A stretch of DNA of 64,000 nt from an uncultured Clostridia bacterium (GCA_934647235.1 CAKUFG010000013.1:1-64000), one strand, 5' to 3'; positions 7,759 to 15,997 are shown, counted from the first letter of the stretch. A program made the numbers and translations. Notes: a model not told the origin generated them from the sequence alone.

Positions 7759-8186
7759 AAAAGCTCCGGCCCATCTGGACGCTGCTGTTTCTTGCCTATC
7801 TGGCGGCCCTGCTGCGGCTGACGGTGCTGCGCGACGGCGCGTTCAGCCGCGCGCTGTTTTCGGGACGGCTGAACCTGCAGCCGGGCTACGAATACATGCG
7901 ATTGATCTCCTGGGGCTCCTTTGGCCGGGCGGCCTATCTGTTCTTTGGCAATATCGCCTGGTTTATGCCGCTGGGGCTGTATCTGCACGCGCGCGGCTGG
8001 GATTTTGCCGCCTGCGCGCTGGCCGGGCTGCTGCTGTCGCTGCTGATTGAGTGCGCGCAGTTTGTGCTGGGGTGCGGCATAAGCGAGACAGACGACCTGC
8101 TGCTCAACACCCTGGGCGCGATGGCGGGCTATGCCTGTTTGCCGCTCATCCGGCTGCTGAGAAAGTCCCGGAATAAGAAAGCATAA
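7755..8186 (+). CDS. VanZ-like membrane protein
   Basis: This 143-residue protein begins at GTG 7755, inside a GTGA overlap with the punA stop. It has about four membrane helices and the VanZ signature: an acidic residue in the third helix (LIECAQFVLG) followed by SETDDLLLNTLGAMAGY. VanZ-family proteins are linked to teicoplanin resistance in enterococci, but most members have no known function. Coupling to punA suggests co-expression rather than a shared pathway. A second VanZ domain protein lies at 60874-61974. Confidence 0.88.
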   Translation: MKKLRPIWTLLFLAYLAALLRLTVLRDGAFSRALFSGRLNLQPGYEYMRLISWGSFGRAAYLFFGNIAWFMPLGLYLHARGWDFAACALAGLLLSLLIECAQFVLGCGISETDDLLLNTLGAMAGYACLPLIRLLRKSRNKKA

Positions 8187-8191
8187 AAAAT

Positions 8192-8246
8192 AAAGGGGTG
8201 CGGTTCCTTCCTGAGTACATGCAGAAAGAAATCGCACGCCTTTTTT
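8192..8246. terminator. Bidirectional terminator between vanZ and trxB
   Basis: An imperfect stem-loop (AAAGGGGTGCG pairing with CGCACGCCTTT) is followed by T6 on the plus strand. Upstream is an A-rich run that would supply the T-tract on the minus strand. It sits between convergent genes. Confidence 0.75.
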
Positions 8247-8268
8247 GTTTGCAGCAAAGGATGCGTTG

Positions 8269-9174
8269 TCAGCCGATAAAACGGCACGCAGCGGTGGCGG
8301 CGACTGCGCCGTCTGCAGCGGCGGTGGTCAGCTGGCGAACGGCCTTGGCGCGGCAGTCGCCGGCGGCGAACAGACCGGGCACGTTGGTGCGGCAGTCCTC
8401 GCCCGCCAGGATAAAGCCCTGCGGGTCCAGCGAGACCAGCTCGCCGAAGGGCGCGTTATCCGCCATGCGGCCGATGCAGATGAACAGGCCGGTCACAGGC
8501 AGCTCGGTCGCCGCGCCCGATTGCTCGTGGGTCAGGCGCACGGCGCGCAGGCGCTCGTCGCCCTCCAGCGCGGTCACACGGCTGCTGAGGCAGAAGTGAA
8601 TGTTCTCCCGCGTGCGCATGGCGTCCAGATCGCGCTGATCGCAGGTAAAGTGATCGAAATTCTGGATGACGGTAACGCTTCTGCACAGATCGGCCAGAAA
8701 AACGGCTGCCTGCGCCGCGCTGTTGCCGCCGCCCACCACGGCCACATCCTCGCCCTTGTGGAACGCGCCGTCGCACAGCGCGCAGTAGGATACGCCGTGG
8801 CCGGTCAACTCCTCCTCGCGCGCCGCGCCCAGCGGGCGGTGCCTGGCGCCAGTGGCCAGGATGACGGCCTTGGCCGCGTATTCGCGCCTGCCGGTGGAGG
8901 CGATAAAGCTGCCGTCCTCCAGCCTGCGCAGGGAGGTGATATCCTCCAGCTCGATTTCCAGCCCCAGCTCCAGCGCCTGGCTGAGCGCCGCGTCAGTCAG
9001 CTGATTGCCGCTTACGCCGGGCATGCCGGGATAGTTTTCCACCCTGGGGGCGGAGGTGATCTGGCCGCCGAAGGTTTCCTTTTCGGTCAGCAGCACGCTT
9101 TTGCCCGCGCGCAGGGCGTAGATGGCGGCGGTCAGCCCAGCCATACCGCCGCCGATAATCAATAGATCCGTCAT
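8269..9174 (-). CDS. trxB: Thioredoxin reductase
   Basis: This 301-residue FAD/NAD(P)H-dependent disulfide reductase has an N-terminal FAD motif GGGMAGLTAAIYALRAGKS. The redox-active pair is in SYCALCDGAF (CxxC near residue 133). A second Rossmann motif is GGGNSAAQAAVFLA, and the C-terminal FAD segment ends GLFAAGDCRAK. It starts eight bases after the nrdD stop on the same strand. It is therefore well placed to reduce the redoxin domain fused to that reductase (inference). Confidence 0.95.
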   Translation of the reverse strand: MTDLLIIGGGMAGLTAAIYALRAGKSVLLTEKETFGGQITSAPRVENYPGMPGVSGNQLTDAALSQALELGLEIELEDITSLRRLEDGSFIASTGRREYAAKAVILATGARHRPLGAAREEELTGHGVSYCALCDGAFHKGEDVAVVGGGNSAAQAAVFLADLCRSVTVIQNFDHFTCDQRDLDAMRTRENIHFCLSSRVTALEGDERLRAVRLTHEQSGAATELPVTGLFICIGRMADNAPFGELVSLDPQGFILAGEDCRTNVPGLFAAGDCRAKAVRQLTTAAADGAVAATAACRFIG

Positions 9175-9182
9175 GAAACCCC

Positions 9183-11567
9183 TCAGGCTTTCTGCGCCGC
9201 GTATTCCTCGATGAAGGCCTTGATATTGGAGGCGTTGGCGATGTTGGTCGCCTCGCCGCCGTGCACGTATACCAGCGTGGGGGCCTGCTGCACATTGTGG
9301 CGGCGGGTCAGCTCCACGTCGGCTTCCGCGTCGATCTTCTGATAGGGGATACCCGCCTTATCCAGCATCATGCAGGCCATGCGGCAGTTGGGGCAGGTCT
9401 TGGTGGTAAACAGAAGCAGCTCGTCCGGCTCGTTGGTATTCATCTGCTCGGGCGCGCAGGCAGGGGCGGGCTCCAGCGGGCCCTGATGGGTCAGGTGAGA
9501 CGCGCCGATGTTGTATACCTTGCGGTCCTTGAACTCCTGCGCCTTGCCGTTGTTCCAGTTCTGCACGGGGCGGTAATAGCCGGTGATGCGGCTGTATACT
9601 TCGGTCTTTTCGCCGCACTCGGGGCAGGAATAATGCTCGCCGGCGATGTAGCCGTGGTTCTTGCAGATGGAATAGGTAGGCGACATGGTGTAGTAGGGCA
9701 GGCGATAGTTTTCGGCGATCTTGCGCACCAGCGTGGCGGCGGCGCGCCAATCGGGCAGCTTTTCGCCCAGGAAGGCGTGGAACACCGTGCCGGAGGTGTA
9801 CAGGGTCTGCAATTCGTCCTGCACGTCCAGGGCGGTAAAGATATCCTCGGTATAGCCCACAGGCAGATGGGAGGAGTTGGTGTAGTAGGGCGTGCCGTTT
9901 TCGTTGGCGGTGATGATATCAGGATACAGCGCCACATCGTGCTTGGCCAGGCGGTAGGAGGTGGACTCCGCCGGGGTGGCCTCCAGGTTGTACAGGTCGC
10001 CGTACTTTTCCTGATAGTCGCTCAGGCGCTCGCGCATGTGGTTGAGCACATCGCGGGAGAAGCGCTGCGCGGCCTCGTGGGTCAGATCCTCATGCAGCCA
10101 CTTGGCGTTCAGACAGGCTTCGTTCATGCCCACCAGGCCGATGGTGGAAAAGTGATTGTCAAACGTGCCCAGATACCGGCGGGTGTAGGGGTAGAGGCCT
10201 TCGTTCATCAGCTTGGTGATGACGGTGCGCTTGATCTTCAGCGAACGCGCGGACACGTCCATCATGTGATCCAGCTTGGCGTAGAAGTCCTTTTCATCCT
10301 TGGCAAGGTAGGCGATGCGCGGCAGGTTGATGGTGACCACGCCCACCGAGCCCGTGCTTTCGCCGCTGCCGAAGAAGCCGCCGCTCTTTTTGCGCAGCTC
10401 GCGCAGATCCAGGCGCAGACGGCAGCACATGGAGCGCACGTCGTTGGGCTCCATATCGCTGTTGATGTAGTTGGAGAAATAGGGCGTGCCGTACTTGGCG
10501 GTCATCTCAAAGAGCAGGCGGTTGTTCTCGCTCTCCGACCAGTCAAAATTCTTGGTGATGGAATAGGTGGGGATGGGGTACTGGAAGCCGCGGCCGTTGG
10601 CGTCGCCCTCGATCATGATTTCGATGAAGGCCTTGTTGACCATATCCATTTCAGCCTGGCAGTCGCCGTAGGTGAAATCCATATCCCGGCCGCCCACGAT
10701 GGCGGGGATGTTCTTCAGGTCGTTGGGCACGGTCCAGTCCAGGGTGATGTTGGAGAAGGGCGCCTGCGTGCCCCAGCGGCTGGGGGTGTTTACGCCGAAG
10801 ATGAAGGACTCGATGCACTTCTTTACATCGTAATAGGACAGGTGATCGACCTTGACGAAGGGGGCCAGGTAGGTATCGAAGGAGGAGAACGCCTGCGCGC
10901 CCGCCCATTCGTTCTGCATGATGCCCAGGAAGTTGACCATCTGGTTGCACAGCGAGGCCAGGTGCTTGGCGGGCTTGGAGGTGATCTTGCCGCCCACGCC
11001 GCCCAGACCCTCCTGGATCAGCTGCTTGATGGACCAGCCCGCGCAGTAGCCCGTCAGCATGGACAGGTCGTGCAGGTGGATGGCCGCGCTGCGGTGCGCG
11101 TCGGCGATTTCCTCATCGTAGATTTCGCTGAGCCAGTAGTTGGCGGTGATCGCGCCGCTGTTGCTCAGGATCAGGCCGCCCACGGAATAGGTGACGGTGG
11201 AGTTTTCCTTCACGCGCCAGTCGCTGGAATCCAGGTAGCTGTCCACCAGATCCTTATAGTTGAGCATGGTGGCCTTGACGTTGCGCACCTTTTCACGCTG
11301 CTTGCGGTACAGAATATAGGCCTTGGCCACGTCGGTGTAGCCGGCCTGGCTGAGCACGCGCTCCACGCTGTCCTGAATATCCTCTACGTTGATAATGCCA
11401 TCCTTGATCTTGGGCGAAAAGTCGCTGGTGACCTTCAGCGCCAGCAGATCGATGACGGTGGGGTGGAACTCGCACTTTTCGGCTTCAAAGGCCTTGGTAA
11501 TGGCCTTGGAAATCTTGGCGATGTCAAATTCGGCGATGGTGCCGTCGCGCTTCATAACCTTGTACAT
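9183..11567 (-). CDS. nrdD: Anaerobic ribonucleoside-triphosphate reductase with fused C-terminal glutaredoxin-like domain
   Basis: This class III ribonucleotide reductase (794 residues) makes deoxynucleotides by glycyl-radical chemistry. The start is ATG 11565-11567 behind ATAAGGAGAG; an ATG eight codons upstream lacks a site. Residues about 1-95 form an ATP-cone (KRDGTIAEFDIAKISKAI). Later come the Cys-Cys-containing MCCRLRLDLRELRKKSGGFF, a zinc site (CKNHGYIAGEHYSCPECG), and the radical-bearing RITGYYRPVQNWN segment (near residue 664). The last 80 or so residues form an added glutaredoxin/thioredoxin-like domain with TKTCPNCRMA. The GYYRP-type radical motif and the redoxin point to the redoxin-dependent NrdD2 class rather than the formate-dependent one (inference). 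Confidence 0.96.
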   Translation of the reverse strand: MYKVMKRDGTIAEFDIAKISKAITKAFEAEKCEFHPTVIDLLALKVTSDFSPKIKDGIINVEDIQDSVERVLSQAGYTDVAKAYILYRKQREKVRNVKATMLNYKDLVDSYLDSSDWRVKENSTVTYSVGGLILSNSGAITANYWLSEIYDEEIADAHRSAAIHLHDLSMLTGYCAGWSIKQLIQEGLGGVGGKITSKPAKHLASLCNQMVNFLGIMQNEWAGAQAFSSFDTYLAPFVKVDHLSYYDVKKCIESFIFGVNTPSRWGTQAPFSNITLDWTVPNDLKNIPAIVGGRDMDFTYGDCQAEMDMVNKAFIEIMIEGDANGRGFQYPIPTYSITKNFDWSESENNRLLFEMTAKYGTPYFSNYINSDMEPNDVRSMCCRLRLDLRELRKKSGGFFGSGESTGSVGVVTINLPRIAYLAKDEKDFYAKLDHMMDVSARSLKIKRTVITKLMNEGLYPYTRRYLGTFDNHFSTIGLVGMNEACLNAKWLHEDLTHEAAQRFSRDVLNHMRERLSDYQEKYGDLYNLEATPAESTSYRLAKHDVALYPDIITANENGTPYYTNSSHLPVGYTEDIFTALDVQDELQTLYTSGTVFHAFLGEKLPDWRAAATLVRKIAENYRLPYYTMSPTYSICKNHGYIAGEHYSCPECGEKTEVYSRITGYYRPVQNWNNGKAQEFKDRKVYNIGASHLTHQGPLEPAPACAPEQMNTNEPDELLLFTTKTCPNCRMACMMLDKAGIPYQKIDAEADVELTRRHNVQQAPTLVYVHGGEATNIANASNIKAFIEEYAAQKA

Positions 11568-11612
11568 GAATGCTCTCCTTATGGCGTGCATAGTATTTTC
11601 ACAACGCTGTCT

Positions 11613-11641
11613 ATGCTACCATATCTTGTGGCTTCTGTCAA
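11613..11641 (-). promoter_or_regulatory. Promoter of nrdD
   Basis: On the minus strand TTGACA (11636-11641), a 17-base spacer and TAGCAT (11613-11618) form a good promoter. The spacer is occupied by an NrdR-box-like sequence. So nrdD can be transcribed separately from nrdG. Confidence 0.75.
11616..11631. promoter_or_regulatory. NrdR-box-like site in the nrdD promoter
   Basis: The sequence CCATATCTTGTGG fits the core CwAtATaTwG of the NrdR consensus with one mismatch in each half. It lies exactly within the -35/-10 spacer, where a repressor would block transcription. Confidence 0.55.
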
Positions 11642-11661
11642 TATGCTGGGCGAAATAAAAA

Positions 11662-11689
11662 CAATGACCACAATATGTTGTGGTCATTG
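11662..11689. promoter_or_regulatory. 28-bp palindrome: nrdG terminator and/or NrdR box
   Basis: This near-perfect palindrome has arms CAATGACCACAA and TTGTGGTCATTG around a four-base centre. Its core CCACAATATGTTGTGG fits the NrdR-box consensus. Its centre is 52 bp (five helical turns) from the centre of the promoter box. On the minus strand it follows the nrdG stop by 14 bases and is followed by TTTTT, so it also reads as an intrinsic terminator. Confidence 0.65.
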
Positions 11690-11703
11690 CAAAATGCATC
11701 AAA

Positions 11704-12405
11704 TCAATCGTTTTCTTCGCCGCGAATGTGGGCGTTCGGGATGGTCTGGCGCAGAATCTGCAGAAACGCCCGCATTTTTTCCTTGGACGGGGCGTGCAGG
11801 CCGGGGCGCAGCACGCTGTCCTCATCTACAAAATACTGCAGATAGTAGCTTTCCGGCCCGGCCAGCCATTGCCCGATGGCGGCCATGTCCTCCTGCGCGT
11901 GCAGCTCGTCCACCACCGTGGTGCGGAACTCAAAGGGCAGGCTGCCCGCCATCAGCATGGCGGCGCTTTGCTGCACGGGGGAAAGATCGAAATGTGGCAG
12001 ACCCACCGTGCGCGCGTAATGCGCGGGGGAATTTTTGATATCCATGGCTACCATGTCCACCAGGCCCGCGTCAATCAGCGCGCGCAGCCGTTCGGGCTGG
12101 CTGCCGTTGGTATCCAGCTTGATAAGAAAGCCCAGCTCCCGCACCCGGCCAATGAAGTCAGGCAGATCGTCCTGCAGCAGCGGCTCGCCGCCGGTGAAGC
12201 ATACGCCGTCCAGCGTGCCCTGACGCTTTTTCAGAAAGGCCAGCACGGCTTCCTCCGTTATCGGCTGCTCGGGCGCGCCCAGGGGCAGCAGGGAGGAATT
12301 GTGGCAGAACGGGCAGCGGTAGCCGCAGCCCTGGGTAAAGAGGGTGCAGGCTACATGCCGGGGATAATCCAGCAGCGTCAGCTTTTGAATGCCGGCGAAC
12401 AGCAT
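11704..12405 (-). CDS. nrdG: Anaerobic ribonucleotide reductase activating protein (radical SAM)
   Basis: This 233-residue radical-SAM enzyme installs the glycyl radical on NrdD. The iron-sulfur motif is C-x3-C-x2-C in TQGCGYRCPFCHNS (near residues 27-34). GVCFTGGEPLLQ (SAM binding) and KLDTNGSQPERL follow. It is longer than the E. coli NrdG and resembles the NrdG2-type activases, which fits the NrdD2-like partner. The start is ATG 12403-12405 behind AGGAGGG. It precedes nrdD on the minus strand, separated by a palindrome that may terminate it. A TATAAT-like -10 for this gene is visible on the minus strand at 12436-12441, without a clear -35. Confidence 0.92.
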   Translation of the reverse strand: MLFAGIQKLTLLDYPRHVACTLFTQGCGYRCPFCHNSSLLPLGAPEQPITEEAVLAFLKKRQGTLDGVCFTGGEPLLQDDLPDFIGRVRELGFLIKLDTNGSQPERLRALIDAGLVDMVAMDIKNSPAHYARTVGLPHFDLSPVQQSAAMLMAGSLPFEFRTTVVDELHAQEDMAAIGQWLAGPESYYLQYFVDEDSVLRPGLHAPSKEKMRAFLQILRQTIPNAHIRGEEND

Positions 12406-12510
12406 TGCGCGCCCTCCTCTACATGCAGAAATCGAGCCATCGGATATTATAGCGGCGGTACGGCAAAAAGGGAATGGCCAAAATGGCTTTGATAAGTACA
12501 AATATGTGAC

Positions 12511-13386
12511 TTATGCCAGGACGTGTCGAATATTGCCGGATTGCAGCGCGGCGTGCAGGCGCGGGGCCAGCGCGGCGGCCGCGCCCTGCAGGTATTGCCG
12601 CTCGGCAGGCGCGGTCATGTGCAGGCGGTCGGCTGTTTCCTGGGCGGCGCTGATCAGGCATGCGCGCAAATCGGGCAGCGTCAGCAGGGCAAGCCGCAGC
12701 GTCAGCAGGGCATGGCCGTTTGCACCCAGCGTCAGCGATTGCAGATCGCCGCCGCACAGCAAGCAGCCGAGCGCCTGATCTGCCGCGCATTCATACAGGC
12801 TGATCAGCAGATCTCTGGGATCGGGGGAGAGGGCATGGTATACGCGGGCCAGCGCATCGGGCGCAAAGCGAAGCAAAAAGGCGTTTTCCAGGCAAAGATG
12901 CTGCAAATAAGCGTGAATGCGCCGCACACCCTGCAAATCGGCGGCGATGGGCAGGCACAGGGGATAATCCAGCGTGCAGTGGCTGTCCTGCGGGAACATG
13001 CGGTAATCGTACTTGCCTAAAAAGCCCTCGACGGCCTGCAGGGTATCGTGCAGCGCGCGGTTGGGAAACACCGGCGCGGTTTCGCAGGCATGCAAATAAA
13101 GCGCCCGCACCTGATCCAGCAGCCCCTGCAGGGTGGACAGCGCTTCCTCATACAGGCTGGGCAGGGGGCGTTCCAGCAGCGCGCGGGCGGGCAGCCCTTG
13201 GGCCTGCAGATGCGTCTGCAGGGCGAACACAACGCCCTCCAGCAGCGCCTGCGCGTATTCCTGGGATACGGAGGACGAATCCCCCTGCGTGGCATAGCGC
13301 ACGCGGGAGGCCAGCAGCAGCATCAGCCGTTCCTGCAGCCGGGCCTGCTCGTCCGGGGTCAGGGCTTGTGAAAGCTCCGTTACCAT
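12511..13386 (-). CDS. Uncharacterised protein, probably DUF6179 family
   Basis: This 291-residue, mainly helical, soluble protein has no signal peptide, membrane segment or recognisable catalytic motif. A conserved-looking block is FLGKYDYRMFPQDSHCTLDY (near residues 122-141), and several Cys-containing helices follow. Its position just after a DUF6323-like gene matches the DUF6179/DUF6323 pair I recall from Clostridia, but I cannot confirm the assignment. The ATG overlaps the end of the upstream gene (ATGG/TAA overlap) behind GCAGGAGGATG, so the two are translationally coupled. Confidence 0.65.
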   Translation of the reverse strand: MVTELSQALTPDEQARLQERLMLLLASRVRYATQGDSSSVSQEYAQALLEGVVFALQTHLQAQGLPARALLERPLPSLYEEALSTLQGLLDQVRALYLHACETAPVFPNRALHDTLQAVEGFLGKYDYRMFPQDSHCTLDYPLCLPIAADLQGVRRIHAYLQHLCLENAFLLRFAPDALARVYHALSPDPRDLLISLYECAADQALGCLLCGGDLQSLTLGANGHALLTLRLALLTLPDLRACLISAAQETADRLHMTAPAERQYLQGAAAALAPRLHAALQSGNIRHVLA

Positions 13387-13838
13387 TCGTCATCCTCCTG
13401 CTCGGCATAGGCAATTTCCTCCCGCTGCGGCCGGCACAGGTCGCCCAGCGTGATATCGGCCAGGTAGGTCAGATCGCCCTGCGCGCGGCCGTCGAAGATG
13501 CGCCGCATGGCCTCAATCAGCTCGTCGTCGGTCATTTCATCCTCGATATCGCTTTTGAAAGCGTAGAACAGCGCGACCAGCTCGCTGAGCGTATCGGCAT
13601 AGTTGGCGGGCGTGATGTAGGCGGAATCACAGAAGGCGTAAGCCAGCTTGCGGAAGATGCCGCCGGCAAACTCTACGCGCCCGGTATCGCGCAGCGCTTC
13701 CTCGCGGCGGCGCGAAAGTGCGCGCATATCGCTTTCGGTCAGGGTCAGCCCCTGGGCTTCGGTCAGACGGTTGCAATCGGCCAGCTCGGCCTGCAGGGCC
13801 TGAGCAGATACGGCGGAAAACACGGATAATTCGTTCAT
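13380..13838 (-). CDS. Uncharacterised protein, probably DUF6323 family
   Basis: This 152-residue soluble protein begins at ATG 13836-13838, eight bases after GGAGG. The segment GRVEFAGGIFRKLAYAFCDS followed by an acidic helix (DIEDEMTDDELIEAMRRIFDG) is its most distinctive part. It resembles the clostridial DUF6323 family, which is usually next to DUF6179. No enzymatic motif is visible. It is the first gene of a two-gene minus-strand unit, so the two proteins may act together (inference). Confidence 0.65.
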   Translation of the reverse strand: MNELSVFSAVSAQALQAELADCNRLTEAQGLTLTESDMRALSRRREEALRDTGRVEFAGGIFRKLAYAFCDSAYITPANYADTLSELVALFYAFKSDIEDEMTDDELIEAMRRIFDGRAQGDLTYLADITLGDLCRPQREEIAYAEQEDDEW

Positions 13839-13943
13839 TTCATTCACCTCCGCCACAGGGTAGCACGCGCACAGGGACAATACAAGACTTGATTTTTTGG
13901 CAATTCTGTGGTAATATAAAGCCACTGAAAAGAGAAAATTTTT

Positions 13944-13971
13944 TTGACTGAAGCCGATATTGTGATATAAT
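13944..13971 (+). promoter_or_regulatory. Promoter of the DUF4317 gene
   Basis: TTGACT (13944-13949), a 16-base spacer and TATAAT (13966-13971) lie 60 bases before the start codon. Confidence 0.75.
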
Positions 13972-14031
13972 AGGCTCCGGCGATTTGTGCTGACGAAGGA
14001 TTATGATTAAGTATTAAGGAAGATAATGGTG

Positions 14032-15165
14032 ATGAACAGCAAAGCCCTGAACGAAATCCGCCGCCGCTTTACGGTGGATAATACCAACCTGACCTGCATC
14101 CGCGGCTGCTATGTGAGCGAAAAGCGCGAGATTATTTCCATGTTCAAGCTGCCGCCCGTGTCCCTGCCGCCCGAGGAAAACGACCGCTACCTGACCCTGT
14201 TCAAAAAGGCGCTGTCGGGCACGCCGGATAAAAACCTGGTGGAGATTCCCTTTGCCAACGAGGCGGTGGGCGTGAGCGACGAGCATAAGCTGCTGACCGC
14301 GCTGCGCGATACGGCCATCACGGACGACGATATGGCCGAGGTGTTTTTCCAGCGCGTGCTGGCGGGTCTGCCGCAGGAGGGCAGCTTTTTGATCCTGCTG
14401 GCGCACGACGCCTACGACGTGCCCTTCCGCAATCATAACGGCGAGCACAATAACGAGATGAGCGACGAGGTGTTCAAGTACATTGTTTGCGCCGTGTGCC
14501 CGGTCAAGCTGTCCAAGGCTTCGCTGAGCTATTGCGCGGCGGATAACCTGTTCCATCCCAGCGAGCCGGACTGGGTGGTGGGCGCGCCCGAGCTGGGCTT
14601 TATGTTCCCCTGCTTTGAGGAGCGCGCGGCCAATATCTACAGCGCGCTGTGCTATACCCGCGATCCCGCCCAGAGCCATGAGGGCTTTGTACACGCGGTG
14701 TTCGGCGCTGAGCCGCCCATGCCGGCCGAGGAGCAAAAGGAAATCTTCCAGAAAATTTTGCAGGATACCCTGGCGGAGGAGTGCAGCCTGGAGGTGGTGC
14801 AGACCATGCATGAGCAGATGCGCGACCGCATCGCCGAGCAGAAGGCTGAAAAGAACGCCGAGCCCCTGCGGGTATCCGTGCCCGAGGTGCGGCAGGCGCT
14901 GGCTGCCTGCGGCGTGCCGGAGGAAAAGGCCGACGCCTTTGAGGAGAAGTACACCCAGCGCTTCGGCGCGGGCATGGATGTGAGCGCCGCCAACGTGGTG
15001 GACGTCAGGCAGTTTGAGGTGCGCACGCCCAACGTGGTGATCAAGGTGGATCCCGCCCACAGCGACCTGGTGGAAACCCGCGTGATCAACGGCGCGCGCT
15101 ATATTCTCATCCGCGCCGAGGAGGGCGTGGAGGTAAACGGCGTAAGCGTAGCCATTCAGCCGTAA
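14032..15165 (+). CDS. DUF4317 family protein
   Basis: This 377-residue soluble protein matches the Firmicute DUF4317 family. Its N-terminal NEIRRRFTVDNTNLTCIRGC and CYVSEKREIISMF blocks are typical, as is YDVPFRNHNGEHNNEMSDEV in the middle. The start is set at ATG 14032, which is better spaced from AAGGAAG than the in-frame ATG at 14026. The function is unknown. The C-terminal third (PEVRQALAACGVPEEKADAF, then a beta-rich end) looks like a separate small domain. It is a single-gene transcript, with its own promoter and a terminator after it. Confidence 0.88.
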   Translation: MNSKALNEIRRRFTVDNTNLTCIRGCYVSEKREIISMFKLPPVSLPPEENDRYLTLFKKALSGTPDKNLVEIPFANEAVGVSDEHKLLTALRDTAITDDDMAEVFFQRVLAGLPQEGSFLILLAHDAYDVPFRNHNGEHNNEMSDEVFKYIVCAVCPVKLSKASLSYCAADNLFHPSEPDWVVGAPELGFMFPCFEERAANIYSALCYTRDPAQSHEGFVHAVFGAEPPMPAEEQKEIFQKILQDTLAEECSLEVVQTMHEQMRDRIAEQKAEKNAEPLRVSVPEVRQALAACGVPEEKADAFEEKYTQRFGAGMDVSAANVVDVRQFEVRTPNVVIKVDPAHSDLVETRVINGARYILIRAEEGVEVNGVSVAIQP

Positions 15166-15186
15166 CGGCGGATATTCTGACAGCAT

Positions 15187-15227
15187 AAAAGCCTGAGCGG
15201 AGGAGTGTCCTCCGGCTCAGGCTTTTT
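15187..15227. terminator. Bidirectional terminator
   Basis: A strong stem (AAGCCTGAGC...GCTCAGGCTT plus GGAGGA/TCCTCC) with a three-base loop and T5 on the plus strand, and AAAA at the other side. It separates the convergent DUF4317 and HAD genes. Confidence 0.9.
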
Positions 15228-15243
15228 GCATGCCGGTTCTGAT

Positions 15244-15927
15244 TCAGCCCAGCAGCGGCAGAATATCCGTCATGCTGCCCGCCGCATAATCGCAATACGG
15301 CAGCAGCGCCTCGGAATAGGGAATGATGTCGGGAATCATGGCCACCTGGGCCCCGGCGGCGCGGCCGGATTTCACGCCGTTCACCGCATCCTCCAGCACC
15401 AGACAGTTGGCCGGGGGCTGCTTGGCCAGGCGCGCGGCGGTCAGATAGATATCGGGCTGCGGCTTGCTGTGTTCAAACATATCGCCGCCCACCACATCGG
15501 TAAAATAATCGTATACATGGGCGTGCCTGAGATGTGCGATCACCTGCTCCCGCGGGCTGGAGGAGGCCAGAATGCACGCCAGTCTCTTTTGGCGCGCGGC
15601 GGTCAGCGTTTCCACCACGCCGGGCATTACGGGCATGCCGTGCTCATCATAGAAGGCGCGGCGCTCGGCCCAATAGGTATCCCAGAACAGCTGCCACTGA
15701 AAAGCCGGGCCCAGCAGGGCCTCATAGCTGCGGCGCAGATCCTTGGGCCCCAGGCCCATGCGCTCCACCAGCTGATCATAGGTAATGGTCAGCCCCTGGC
15801 GGCCGATAATATCGATAATAGAAAGCAGGCTGCGGCGCTCGGTATCAAAGAGCACGCCGTCCATATCCACCAGCAGCGCGCGCACGGGGGCGGGCGCAAA
15901 ATCCGCGTTCAGCTTTTGCAGGCTCAT
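15244..15927 (-). CDS. HAD-superfamily sugar-phosphatase or beta-phosphoglucomutase-like protein
   Basis: This 227-residue haloacid dehalogenase-like hydrolase has the nucleophile motif DMDGVLFDTE near residue 22. Motif II is ILASSSPREQV, the lysine is in HSKPQPDIYL, and the acidic motif is LVLEDAVNGVKSG. A helical cap lies between motifs I and II, as in beta-phosphoglucomutase and small sugar phosphatases. The substrate cannot be told. The ATG follows GGAGGAG. It has its own strong promoter with a palindromic operator-like site at the start of transcription. Confidence 0.88.
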   Translation of the reverse strand: MSLQKLNADFAPAPVRALLVDMDGVLFDTERRSLLSIIDIIGRQGLTITYDQLVERMGLGPKDLRRSYEALLGPAFQWQLFWDTYWAERRAFYDEHGMPVMPGVVETLTAARQKRLACILASSSPREQVIAHLRHAHVYDYFTDVVGGDMFEHSKPQPDIYLTAARLAKQPPANCLVLEDAVNGVKSGRAAGAQVAMIPDIIPYSEALLPYCDYAAGSMTDILPLLG

Positions 15928-15951
15928 GGGAAAACTCCTCCGTTCAATGGT

Positions 15952-15963
15952 TGAAACGTTTCA
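15952..15963. promoter_or_regulatory. Perfect 12-bp palindrome, LacI-family-type operator
   Basis: TGAAACGTTTCA lies just downstream of the HAD gene -10 box, at the expected start of transcription. The form is that of operators for LacI/GalR-family regulators. It is shorter than the CcpA cre consensus. Confidence 0.5.
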
Positions 15964-15968
15964 TCGCC

Positions 15969-15997
15969 ATCATAACAGCTTTGTATCCATCTGTCAA
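15969..15997 (-). promoter_or_regulatory. Promoter of the HAD hydrolase
   Basis: On the minus strand TTGACA (15992-15997), a 17-base spacer and TATGAT (15969-15974). Confidence 0.8.

Noticed and set aside
11568..11703. Short open frames between nrdG and nrdD
   Set aside because: The segment is a regulatory region with promoter and palindrome; no frame has a start with a binding site and a sensible length.
9261..12038. Long plus-strand open frame opposite nrdD
   Set aside because: It is opposite the well-supported nrdD and nrdG genes and runs through a promoter region; no motif is visible.
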